NCBI GenBank assembly: GCA_027324025.1
Contig: DAHVYW010000011.1
Coordinates: 1 to 26,675 of the forward strand
Direction of reading: 5' to 3'
Source: JAJZQD01 sp021847735
GTDB lineage: Bacteria > Bacillota > Thermincolia > Thermincolales > UBA2595
Length of the DNA: 26,675 nucleotides
Both the position numbers and the translations under genes were made by a program. Shown here piece after piece: positions 13,834 to 21,488 of the stretch; position 1 is the first letter of the stretch, and the number at the start of each line of letters is the position of its first letter. Under the pieces are notes generated by a model that worked only from the letters and a program-made list of their open reading frames with translations, searched no databases and had not been told where the DNA came from.

Positions 13834-15309
13834 ATGTTGGCAAATCTCAGAAAAACCCTGCGGTTTCAAATAGGTGCAATTATTTCGCTGGTATTGGCCA
13901 TCTTGTTGATGGCCTTTATCTCCATGCACATGGTTTCTACCAGATATGACCGGGAGGTATTGGCTGACAAGCAAGAGAAGCTTAAAGTTATTACGCGGGG
14001 ATTAAGCGGGGGCCTGGCCACTTTTATGCAAAAAGGCCAAAGCCCCGGAGACATCAGGAAATACTTTGCAAATCAGGCGGACGGTATAGTTAGCACCAAT
14101 CCCAGAGTAATTGTAGGGTTATATTTACCGGAGATGGGTATGCATAACTTCTACGGGGAAAGGTCAAGGGAAAACCGTTATGTGCTCCCGCGAAAGCAGA
14201 ACGGGCAGGGAGACGACGAGTTTTTTGACATTAAGGTTTCTTCGATTAAAGAACCAAAAACCTTTGTGGAAGACCGTCGGGGCGGAATCTTCCTTGGCAG
14301 GGCGGAGCCGGTTGTCAGCGGCGGGCAGGTAAAAGGCGCCGTTCTTATTGCGGAGCAGGTCCAGTCTGGCCTTACTGTGTTCAGGTTTGTAACTAGAGCG
14401 GTTTTTATCCTGGTAACAGGTTCATTAATCGTTGGTATAGTAGCAACTGTCTGGATTCTGGCCCGTCTGAAGCGGGGGGTCAAAGAAGTCACTTCCGGCT
14501 TAGCAGTACTTGAAAACGACGCCGGTTACAGGCTAACCCCGCCCACGGCAGGAGAATTGGGCGAAATCTCGGCGGCCATTAATAAAATGGCAGATGCCGT
14601 TGAGCAGAAATCAATGCTGGAGGAACAGCTGGAAAAATCTTCGCGGCTGGCGGCTTTGGGGCGACTGGTGGCGGGGGTTGCCCACGAAATCAGGAACCCC
14701 CTGGGGATTATGAAGGCGACAATCCAGGTGATGCAGGACGAGTTCGGCAAACAAGACGAAATGCAGGAATATCTAATGGTTTTAAACGAACAGGTGGAAC
14801 GGCAGAATAAGATTATCCGTGAGCTTCTTGACTATGCGAAGCCTGTCCCACCGATATTTCAACCGGTTAATGTTAATGACATTCTAAAATCCATCCTGGT
14901 TTTTTCCAGGTCCTATTTTCAACAATACAAAATTGAAACAGCTATTGATTTGGCAGTAGAACCGCTCGTAGTTAACGCAGATGTGGAAAAACTTAAGCAG
15001 GCCTTTTTAAATCTTATCTTCAATGCCGTTGAAGCCATGCCTGACGGGGGGCAACTACAGGTGCGGACCGGCGCGGATATCAATACTGTGGTCATTGATT
15101 TTGCTGATAACGGGCATGGTATTCCCGAATCGGATATTAACAGGTTGTTTGACCCCTTCTTTACTACCAAAAACACCGGCACCGGCCTGGGGTTGGCCAC
15201 GGTGCACAAGATAGTTGAAATGCACGGGGGCAAGGTTGAAGTGACAAGTGACACCGGGCGGGGAACAGTCTTCCGTATCACGCTGCCGGTTGACCGGTCA
15301 GAGGGGTGA
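13834..15309 (+). CDS. NtrB-like sensor histidine kinase
   Basis: Membrane kinase of 491 residues. TM1 is about 13-34, an extracytoplasmic sensor of roughly 150 residues follows, TM2 is about 188-210, then a HAMP-like linker (211-262). The HisKA domain has the phospho-acceptor His284 in GVAHEIRNPLG. The ATPase domain has an N box (NLIFNAVEAM), G1 (DNGHGI) and G2 (GTGLGLA). The AHEIRNPL form is typical of kinases that partner NtrC-type regulators, which agrees with the next gene 7 bp downstream. The start has a weak AGGATGTGA site. The sensor domain type is not clear from sequence; given the operon, it may detect envelope stress or the exported compound. Confidence 0.93.
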   Translation: MLANLRKTLRFQIGAIISLVLAILLMAFISMHMVSTRYDREVLADKQEKLKVITRGLSGGLATFMQKGQSPGDIRKYFANQADGIVSTNPRVIVGLYLPEMGMHNFYGERSRENRYVLPRKQNGQGDDEFFDIKVSSIKEPKTFVEDRRGGIFLGRAEPVVSGGQVKGAVLIAEQVQSGLTVFRFVTRAVFILVTGSLIVGIVATVWILARLKRGVKEVTSGLAVLENDAGYRLTPPTAGELGEISAAINKMADAVEQKSMLEEQLEKSSRLAALGRLVAGVAHEIRNPLGIMKATIQVMQDEFGKQDEMQEYLMVLNEQVERQNKIIRELLDYAKPVPPIFQPVNVNDILKSILVFSRSYFQQYKIETAIDLAVEPLVVNADVEKLKQAFLNLIFNAVEAMPDGGQLQVRTGADINTVVIDFADNGHGIPESDINRLFDPFFTTKNTGTGLGLATVHKIVEMHGGKVEVTSDTGRGTVFRITLPVDRSEG

Positions 15310-15316
15310 GGTTTGG

Positions 15317-16666
15317 ATGGAAGCAACGATATTGATTATTGACGATGAAGAGCATATGCGCTGGATTATTGGGAAGGCTTTGGCCAAAGAGGGTTATAAA
15401 ACCGCCTCTGCGGCTGACGGTGCAGAAGGTTTGGCCAAGCTTGCGGCCCTGGGACCTGACCTGGTACTGCTTGACCTTAAACTGCCTGATGAAAGCGGAA
15501 TAGACATCTTACGGGCTATCAAGCGGGAACAGCCCCGGATCCCGGTAATCATGATCACCGCCCATGGGACGGTGGAAAGCGCCATTGAAGCCATGAAAAT
15601 AGGGGCAGTGGATTATATATCCAAGCCCTTTGATATGGAAGAACTCAAGATAATAATCAGCCGCACGCTGGAGGTAGTAGAGCTTGCCAGTGAGGTGGAC
15701 TACCTGCGGGGGGAACTGGGTGAAAAACTTAACACCGATTTAATTGGCAAAAGCCAAGCTGTTGAGGAAATAAAAAAACTCGTAGCCAAAGTTGCCGACA
15801 CACCTGCCACGGTTCTTATTGAGGGTGAGAGCGGCACCGGCAAAGAGGTGGTTGCCCGGCTGCTCCACCTGCAGAGCAGCAGGGCTAATAAACCTTTTAT
15901 AGCTGTCAACTGTGCCGCTATCCCGGAAAACCTGTTGGAAAGCGAATTGTTTGGTTACGAACGGGGTGCGTTTACAGGTGCGATAAACAGGAAAAAGGGG
16001 AAGTTCGAGGTAGCCTCCGGCGGGACGATATTTCTTGATGAAATAGGAGAAATCCCTCCTCATATTCAGGTTAAACTTTTAAGGGTTTTACAGGAAAAGG
16101 TTTTTGAACGGGTTGGGGGAAACGAAGTAGTCAAAATGGGGGCAAGGATAATTGCCGCCACCAACCGGAACCTTAAAAAGTCCGTCCGGGAGGGTGGTTT
16201 TCGGGAGGATCTGTATTACCGTTTACAGGTAATTCCTATTGATTTGGCCCCTCTTTGCGAGAGGAAGGAAGATATTCCGGAATTTGTGGATCATTTCCTG
16301 AAGAAATACGATTACCGGCGAAAAATTAAGGGTTTTACAGCGGAAGCCCTCAAAATTATGTGTAGTTACCACTGGCCCGGAAACATCAGGGAGCTGGAAA
16401 ATACCGTTGAACGGGCTGTGATTTTATGTGGTGAGGATTATGTTAACTCCGGTTACCTGCCGCGGGAGATGGCAGACAAGGCCGAGACTGCCGGGGCACT
16501 GCTAATTGACCTTCCCGAACAGGGAGTTTCCCTGGAAGAATTGGAGAAGGATTTGATAGTAAAAGCCCTCGCAAAAAGCGGCGGCAACCAAACCAGGGCC
16601 GCCCGCCTGTTGGGAATTACCAGATCCGCCTTGATTTACCGGATGGAAAAGCACGGCATTCACTGA
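15317..16666 (+). CDS. NtrC-family sigma-54 activator, response regulator
   Basis: Enhancer-binding protein of 449 residues. The receiver domain (4-118) carries Asp53 in LVLLDLKLPD and Lys104 in ISKPFD. The AAA+ domain (about 141-370) has Walker A GESGTGKE (170-177), the sigma-54-contacting GAFTGA loop (217-222) and Walker B IFLDEIGE. A Fis-type helix-turn-helix closes the protein (GGNQTRAARLLGITRSALIY). ATG 15317 is preceded by GGGGTGAGGT. The intact GAFTGA shows that it works with RNA polymerase containing sigma-54. A consensus sigma-54 promoter and two enhancer-like dyads lie at the head of this operon, so positive autoregulation is the simplest reading. Confidence 0.95.
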   Translation: MEATILIIDDEEHMRWIIGKALAKEGYKTASAADGAEGLAKLAALGPDLVLLDLKLPDESGIDILRAIKREQPRIPVIMITAHGTVESAIEAMKIGAVDYISKPFDMEELKIIISRTLEVVELASEVDYLRGELGEKLNTDLIGKSQAVEEIKKLVAKVADTPATVLIEGESGTGKEVVARLLHLQSSRANKPFIAVNCAAIPENLLESELFGYERGAFTGAINRKKGKFEVASGGTIFLDEIGEIPPHIQVKLLRVLQEKVFERVGGNEVVKMGARIIAATNRNLKKSVREGGFREDLYYRLQVIPIDLAPLCERKEDIPEFVDHFLKKYDYRRKIKGFTAEALKIMCSYHWPGNIRELENTVERAVILCGEDYVNSGYLPREMADKAETAGALLIDLPEQGVSLEELEKDLIVKALAKSGGNQTRAARLLGITRSALIYRMEKHGIH

Positions 16667-16693
16667 TAAAAAAAGTAAGAGGCAGGGGGGGAG

Positions 16694-16732
16694 GCCCTCG
16701 TGGAAATAGAAAGAAAGGGCAACCACGAGGGC
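16694..16732. repeat. 10-bp inverted repeat after the NtrC gene
   Basis: GCCCTCGTGG (16694-16703) is complementary to CCACGAGGGC (16723-16732), with a 19-nt loop. There is no T-run on either side, so termination of the sigma-54 operon here is possible but not shown. The right arm runs straight into a dispersed repeat fragment. Confidence 0.65.
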
Positions 16733-16750
16733 ACAGAGGACACAGAGAAC

Positions 16751-16792
16751 AATTGACAATTGATAATTGAAAATTGAAAATTGACAATTAAA
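16751..16792. repeat. 7-bp tandem repeat, AATTGAN, about six units
   Basis: Consecutive units AATTGAC, AATTGAT, AATTGAA, AATTGAA, AATTGAC and a final AATTAAA run without interruption. It is a non-coding simple-sequence array. Confidence 0.85.
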
Positions 16793-16810
16793 ACCGTACC
16801 CGTACCTAGA

Positions 16811-17199
16811 GCGCGGAGATGGAGAGTGACCGGTTAAACAAAAGGAACAGATAGAACGGAAAACGGCCGCGGATGAACACGGATGACGCGGATAAAAGAC
16901 AGGGGATAAGTCCCACTAAGTCACAAAGTCTGAGTTTTAATTACTTAACAGGCCAAGTAAACTAAAAAAGGGGAAAAAACCGAAAAAGATACCGCAGTGC
17001 GCAAAGGCGCAGAGATTAAGCGTGACCGATTAAGTCACGTTTTTTGTTTATGGCCGGTTAACCAAAAGAAACAGGAAAAACGGGAGACAGCCGCGGATGG
17101 ACGCGGATGTTACGCGGATAAAAGACGGGGGATTATTACCACTAAGTCACAAAGTACACAAAGGATGAGTTTTAACTACTTAATAGAACTAGTAAATGG
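16811..17199. repeat. imperfect tandem duplication of a dispersed intergenic repeat
   Basis: Copy 1 (about 16811-16962) and copy 2 (about 17007-17199) share, in order, CGC(A/G)GAGAT, GTGACCG, GTTAA-CAAAAG, CCGCGGATG(A/G)AC, ACGCGGATAAAAGAC, CCACTAAGTCACAAAGT and TGAGTTTTAA-TACTTAA. Copy 2 has an extra 29 bases (about 17029-17057) that create a hairpin GTGAC-CGATTAA-GTCAC followed by GTTTTTTGTTT. Both copies lie upstream of the nuclease gene. Confidence 0.75.
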
Positions 17200-17497
17200 T
17201 GGTCATGATTAATATCGCAATTCATAACTTTCCAGGAAAAGGATTTGACTTGTGTTAAGTCGAATAATGGTGATAAAAAGAGATGATGCGTAAGGGCAGG
17301 GACGCCCTTCCTTGTCAAAATAGGGTTCATTCGGTTCACGGTTATGATTTACAATTGTGGGGAGTAGGCTGGGGAAACAAAAAATGCTAACAGCCGCTAT
17401 TGTCTACAATGGGAAATTCAGATAAATAAACTTAAAGGCTAATAATTGGAAGCTGTTAAAGAAGTGCACTGCAAGTTATGTATGGAATAGTTTGTAC

Positions 17498-17546
17498 TAT
17501 TATAAAATACAAAGGTTACAAAATAGTAACCATAAGGAGGGTTTAA
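17498..17546 (+). promoter_or_regulatory. possible promoter, hairpin operator and RBS of the nuclease gene
   Basis: A TATTATAAAAT stretch (17498-17508) is a possible -10 region; no good -35 box is seen. GGTTAC (17514-17519) and GTAACC (17526-17531) form a perfect dyad around the likely start site, directly before AAGGAGGG (17534-17541). Confidence 0.4.
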
Positions 17547-18749
17547 ATGGAGAATGACAGATCTGCTATAGATACCATAACAGGATATTACTATCAATTT
17601 GATTACTATATTTTGAAACTGTTAGAACAACAAAATGGTTCAGATAGCGTTTGCATTGAAGGCATCGAGGATGTTGATATAAAAAACGTTGATGAAACCA
17701 TAGCTGTCCAATGTAAATATTATTCAAAAACAGAATACAATCACTCTGTCATCGCCAAACCCATTCGCTTGATGTTAAGCCACTATGCAGCATCAAGCTC
17801 AATAAGTAGATCATTGCAGTACAAAATATATGGATACTACTCATCAGGGCAGGAAAAATTGCCATCAAATATTGACTTAGCATTCGCTAAAAGCAAGTTC
17901 TTTACTTATACAGAAGGAAAAACAAAGCATGAATACCATGTTGACTTAGGATTGACGGATACTGAAATTATTGATTTTTTGAGTCATTTGAGCATTGATG
18001 TATACGCTCTTGACTTTACTCAACAGGAGAGAAAAATAATTGACAAGATTAAAGTTCTTTTTTCCTGTAACGCATTTGAAGCGGAGCATTATTACTACAA
18101 TAATGCTCTTCGAGTAGTAAAAGAGTTATCTACAAAACAGAATGTTACCGAAAGAACTATATCCAAAAGTGAGTTCTTAGCCAAAATCAACAATAAAAAT
18201 GCCTTGTTTAATCTATGGTTTTTGAAGAAAAAGGGAATTAAAATTTACTGTCAATCGGTAAAAGTTCAATACTTTTCTCCAAGAAATGTTTCACCTTTTG
18301 AAAGGTTCTTTCTGATTGAGTGTGATAATACTACGACGGAAGCAGAGCTGAAATCACTATTACTCAACATTTCGAAAAACTGGAGCAAACTTTCGCTTAG
18401 GGAGAGTAAACCATTCTGCCCTTATGTTTACTTGCAAAATGTTTCGGAACCTACCTTGCTAAACTTAAAAAAGGCACTTCAATCGGATGATTTCTATTTT
18501 TGGGACGGTTATGACTTTAAGGACGCAGATTTTTGCGCAAAGTCGCTATGCAGAAAGGCAACTGCTCATAACAATGTGAAATTGAAAATCATCAACGACA
18601 TTGATCAAATCGATGATATTCTGAACTCTATTTGCACGACACGAGAGTTATATCAGTTTTATATTACCGAAACATATTACACGAATAATAACTACAAGCA
18701 TATTAAAATTCAAGTTGAAGAAACAATGAATATTAGTTCCATTATTTGA
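17547..18749 (+). CDS. DUF4297/Cap4-like PD-(D/E)xK nuclease, HerA partner
   Basis: Protein of 400 residues. The N-terminal region fits the DUF4297/Cap4-type DNA nuclease fold: TGYYYQFDYYILKLLE (12-27, the G-x-x-Y-Q start), an acidic strand with CIEGIEDVDI (36-45), and QCKYY (55-59) providing the Q-x-K active-site pair. Glu38/Glu41/Asp42 and Lys57 are the likely metal-site residues. Residues beyond about 150 are unrecognised; they probably mediate assembly with HerA or target recognition. AAGGAGGG lies 5 nt before the ATG. A HerA ATPase gene follows 13 bp later. DUF4297 next to HerA is a described anti-phage arrangement, so abortive or DNA-degrading defence is likely. The pair is clearly more AT-rich than its neighbours, which suggests transfer. 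Confidence 0.78.
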   Translation: MENDRSAIDTITGYYYQFDYYILKLLEQQNGSDSVCIEGIEDVDIKNVDETIAVQCKYYSKTEYNHSVIAKPIRLMLSHYAASSSISRSLQYKIYGYYSSGQEKLPSNIDLAFAKSKFFTYTEGKTKHEYHVDLGLTDTEIIDFLSHLSIDVYALDFTQQERKIIDKIKVLFSCNAFEAEHYYYNNALRVVKELSTKQNVTERTISKSEFLAKINNKNALFNLWFLKKKGIKIYCQSVKVQYFSPRNVSPFERFFLIECDNTTTEAELKSLLLNISKNWSKLSLRESKPFCPYVYLQNVSEPTLLNLKKALQSDDFYFWDGYDFKDADFCAKSLCRKATAHNNVKLKIINDIDQIDDILNSICTTRELYQFYITETYYTNNNYKHIKIQVEETMNISSII

Positions 18750-18762
18750 GGAGGTTTTCGAA

Positions 18763-20448
18763 ATGCTTGAACAAGAAAAGATGAACGCCGAAGTCATCTC
18801 TGTGTTCCCCAATAAAGTTAGAATTTCAGTTGATGATTTAGAAGATTTCCAGATTGCGGAAGAAAAATTAAAAGTCGGGTCTTATTTGCGTATTGCCGAT
18901 AATGACAATGCTGTGCTAATTGCTATTATTGAGAATTTTACTATTGAGGTTGGTACTACCCCTGAAGGAGTACCTCGCCGAAAATACATTCTGGAAGCAA
19001 ATCCATTGGGACTTATTCGTAATGGAAAATTTGAACGTGGTGGAGACACCATCGCTATTCCTCCCAAAAAAGTTGAACCTGCAAGACAAGAAGAAATTGA
19101 AAAGATTTTTACTGAGTCTTTAGAAGATGGCAAAAAATTCACTTTTGCAAAATTGTCAACCAATCCAACTATTGATGTGCCTGTCGATGGAGATAAATTT
19201 TTCAATAAACACATTGCAATTATTGGTTCGACTGGCTCGGGTAAATCGCACTCTGTTGCCAAAATTATTCAAAACGCCATTAGCTCTAAAGAGGGTGAAT
19301 ACAAAGGGCTAAATAATTCCCACATAGTGATTTTTGATATTCACTCTGAATACAAGACGGCATTCCCAGCCGCAAACTTTATTGATATTTCTAACTTAGT
19401 TCTTCCATATTGGCTATTGAATAGTGATGAGTTGCAAGAGTTGTTTATTGATACCGAAGCAAATGACCATAACCAAAGAAATGTTTTCAAGGAAGCTGTT
19501 ATCAACAGCAGAATTAACCATTTTGATGGAGAGGAAGAAAAAAAGAATAGGATTCATTTTGACTCACCTTTATATTTTGACATAGACGATGTTTTGACGT
19601 ACGCACGAACAAAAAATTCAGAAGTTATAGATACTGGAGAAGTATATGCTTCCGGTGAAAAAAAGGGTCAACCAAAAACAACACAAGGAAGTCTTCATGG
19701 AAAATTAACCAACTTCGTTAGTAGGTTGGAAAATCGTATTAACGACAAAAGATTAGATTTTCTTGTAGGTGAAAAGTCAAAAAAAATCTCTTTTGAGGAA
19801 ACTCTAAAGCAGCTCATTGGCTATGGTGAATCGACTTCTAACATAACAATAATTGATTTGAGCGGTGTGCCATTTGAGGTGTTGAGTATTACCGTTTCGC
19901 TTATTTCGAGAATACTGTTTGAATACGGCTATTATTATAAACGCCTACGCTACGAAGCTAATCCCGATGAAAAAATAAACAACGATGTGCCAATATTGCT
20001 AGTTTATGAAGAAGCTCACAAATATGTTCCGAACAGCGATTTGGCTAAGTACAGGGCTTCTAAGCAATCTATTGAACGAATTGCAAAAGAAGGACGTAAA
20101 TACGGTGTTTCTCTGCTGTTGGCAAGTCAACGCCCATCAGAAATCTCGGAAACTATTTTTTCTCAATGCAATAATTTTCTCGCATTGAGATTAACAAACC
20201 CAAATGACCAAAACTATGTAAAACGACTTCTTCCTGATACATTAGGTAATTTGGTTGATAAAATGCCGTCGTTGAAGGCTGGGGAGTGTCTTTTAATTGG
20301 GGAGGCCGTTGTGTTACCTTCGATTGTTCTAATGGATAGATGTAATCCAGGGCCTTCATCAAATGATATTCCTTATTTCCAGTTGTGGAAAGAAAGTTGG
20401 AAGGACTTGGACATCGTGGCGATAAAAGAAGCTTGGGGCAAAAACTAA
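18763..20448 (+). CDS. herA: HerA-family DNA translocase ATPase, defence-associated
   Basis: Hexameric FtsK/HerA-type ATPase of 561 residues. The N-terminal 100 residues are a beta-rich HAS-barrel-like domain. Walker A is GSTGSGKS (155-162), Walker B is ILLVYEE (411-417) with the catalytic acidic pair followed by AHKYVP, and a sensor/arginine-finger segment reads AKEGRKYGVSLLLASQRPSE (441-460). The family-typical NNFLALRLTNPND (470-482) and the Pro-rich C-terminus are also present. GAGGAGG lies 8 nt before the ATG. Stand-alone archaeal HerA pairs with NurA for end resection; here the partner is a DUF4297-type nuclease, as in bacterial HerA defence systems. Base composition is AT-rich like its partner. 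Confidence 0.92.
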   Translation: MLEQEKMNAEVISVFPNKVRISVDDLEDFQIAEEKLKVGSYLRIADNDNAVLIAIIENFTIEVGTTPEGVPRRKYILEANPLGLIRNGKFERGGDTIAIPPKKVEPARQEEIEKIFTESLEDGKKFTFAKLSTNPTIDVPVDGDKFFNKHIAIIGSTGSGKSHSVAKIIQNAISSKEGEYKGLNNSHIVIFDIHSEYKTAFPAANFIDISNLVLPYWLLNSDELQELFIDTEANDHNQRNVFKEAVINSRINHFDGEEEKKNRIHFDSPLYFDIDDVLTYARTKNSEVIDTGEVYASGEKKGQPKTTQGSLHGKLTNFVSRLENRINDKRLDFLVGEKSKKISFEETLKQLIGYGESTSNITIIDLSGVPFEVLSITVSLISRILFEYGYYYKRLRYEANPDEKINNDVPILLVYEEAHKYVPNSDLAKYRASKQSIERIAKEGRKYGVSLLLASQRPSEISETIFSQCNNFLALRLTNPNDQNYVKRLLPDTLGNLVDKMPSLKAGECLLIGEAVVLPSIVLMDRCNPGPSSNDIPYFQLWKESWKDLDIVAIKEAWGKN

Positions 20449-20621
20449 GCTAATGTTAACGAAAATGTTCATGTATGCGATGGTGTCAAGTTTTCAGTCC
20501 ATGATGTGAAAAGAATCGTCTGCATTGCAAGTATGAATTTCCCATTATCCATACTTACAAGACCTCAATGACAGCTAACGGATCATTTATTCACGGCTAG
20601 AATCAGGGAAGGAGGATGATT

Positions 20622-21047
20622 ATGGTACGCATAATTTACAATGGAAAAATTGACGGAGAGTTTGATGGCTTTGATGGGGACAAGCTGTTTAAGATGGCTA
20701 ACGGGACGTATTGGATTCAGGGCCAATATCGTTATTGGTATCACTATGCGTATCGACCCGATGCTTTAATTACAGAGGAAGGCGGGCGCTACATTTTGAC
20801 TGTAAAGGGTCAGTCGATCCCTGTGACCCGTATCGATAGTGTTATCGAAAGTTACATAGAAGGTGAATTCAAGGGATGGGATGGTAAGTCAATCTACAAA
20901 TTGGTTAACGGTCAGACGTGGGAACAAGCGGAGTACAAGTATGAGTATACGTATGCCTACCGGCCCGAGGTAATAATTTATTCTAGTGGAGGGTCGTACA
21001 TTATGCGTGTCCAGGCTACAGAAGCGAAGGTTCGGCGTGTTCATTGA
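20622..21047 (+). CDS. protein of two tandem copies of one small domain, function unknown
   Basis: Protein of 141 residues built from two similar halves. Each begins I-[DE]-G-E-F-x-G-[FW]-D-G (about 10-19 and 76-85), continues with a NG(T/Q)xW segment and an aromatic-rich stretch ending YAYRP (YRYWYHYAYRP, YKYEYTYAYRP), then a short GG-centred beta hairpin and a basic end. No signal peptide or membrane helix is seen. I believe this repeat occurs alone or at the ends of other bacterial proteins, but I cannot name it or give a function. The ATG at 20622 is chosen from AAGGAGG 6 nt upstream; ATG 20616 touches that site. It lies 173 bp after herA on the same strand with no terminator between, so it may share the transcript. 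Confidence 0.75.
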   Translation: MVRIIYNGKIDGEFDGFDGDKLFKMANGTYWIQGQYRYWYHYAYRPDALITEEGGRYILTVKGQSIPVTRIDSVIESYIEGEFKGWDGKSIYKLVNGQTWEQAEYKYEYTYAYRPEVIIYSSGGSYIMRVQATEAKVRRVH

Positions 21048-21077
21048 GGGTTTCTTTGAAGCACAGTTTTTTTGGAA

Positions 21078-21185
21078 ATGTACGAGTTACTCACGGGTGT
21101 TGCAAGTGACAAACATACCAAGTTAACGAATTCTTTGTATGCGGATCAAATTGTTGCAATAGTTCAATGGCTTGAACACTACTGA
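21078..21185 (+). CDS. possible 35-residue ORF or gene remnant
   Basis: A short frame reads MYELLTGVASDKHT… and ends QWLEHY. The composition is protein-like, but the only ribosome site is a weak GGA. It may be the tail of a decayed gene rather than a working one. Confidence 0.2.
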   Translation: MYELLTGVASDKHTKLTNSLYADQIVAIVQWLEHY

Positions 21186-21255
21186 TTAGCTTCACGGCTG
21201 ATCACACACACTAAATTCACGAGTAAGTGATACTGATAAACTTCTCCTAATCCAT

Positions 21256-21293
21256 AAAACAAGAGGTTTGCCGAAGGGTAAACCTCTTGTTTT
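21256..21293. terminator. strong, probably bidirectional hairpin terminator
   Basis: AAAACAAGAGGTTT (21256-21269) pairs perfectly with AAACCTCTTGTTTT (21280-21293); a G-T wobble and two more GC pairs extend it to 17 bp with a 4-nt loop. The A- and T-runs at the ends allow termination in both directions. It closes the herA-side transcript. The rest of 21048-21430 shows no further gene. Confidence 0.88.
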
Positions 21294-21436
21294 AATTAGT
21301 TAGCCAACTTTTGCTAAAGAGTTTTTAAAGGCGGCCCAAACACTTACGTATAATTCTTTTATTCTCTGCGCCTTTTTTCAGCCCAGTTTTCTCAATCTAA
21401 AATTTTTAGTATCTTGGCCAAATGTCCAGGTTTAAG

Positions 21437-21467
21437 TTGACCCGACCCTAGGGGCAGGGTTTATACT
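21437..21467 (+). promoter_or_regulatory. MerR-type promoter with 19-bp spacer and operator
   Basis: TTGACC (21437-21442) and TATACT (21462-21467) are 19 bp apart, the overlong spacer that MerR-family activators correct by DNA distortion. The spacer carries the dyad ACCCT-AGGGGC-AGGGT (21445-21460). The promoter drives the merR gene itself, so autoregulation is expected. Confidence 0.88.
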
Positions 21468-21488
21468 GATTATGGAGGAGGGATAGCG

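Larger units (their letters stand above)
16667..17546. other. 880-bp gene-free repeat region before the nuclease/HerA pair
   Basis: No credible gene is seen. In order it holds an inverted repeat (16694-16732), a short CACAGAGGACACAGAGAAC repeat fragment (16731-16749), a 7-bp tandem array (16751-16792), an imperfect tandem duplication (16811-17199), a small hairpin AAGGGC-AGGGAC-GCCCTT (17292-17309) and a leader hairpin GGTTAC-AAAATA-GTAACC (17514-17531). Confidence 0.75.

Noticed and set aside
15248..15316. Longer start of the NtrC-type regulator
   Set aside because: It overlaps the kinase gene, adds residues before the receiver domain, and has no ribosome site, unlike ATG 15317.
16997..17212. 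71-codon frame in the repeat region
   Set aside because: It consists wholly of the dispersed repeat sequence and has no ribosome binding site; it is a by-product of the repeat.
16667..17546. CRISPR array
   Set aside because: The repeats are few, degenerate and of unequal length, and no regular spacers are present.
17547..18749. NurA nuclease as HerA partner
   Set aside because: The N-terminal YQ motif, acidic strand and Q-x-K site fit DUF4297/Cap4-like nucleases; no NurA-like layout was seen.
20449..20575. Open frame continuing after the herA stop codon
   Set aside because: About 40 codons are open in the same frame, but there is no start with a ribosome site and no recognisable motif; chance is likely.
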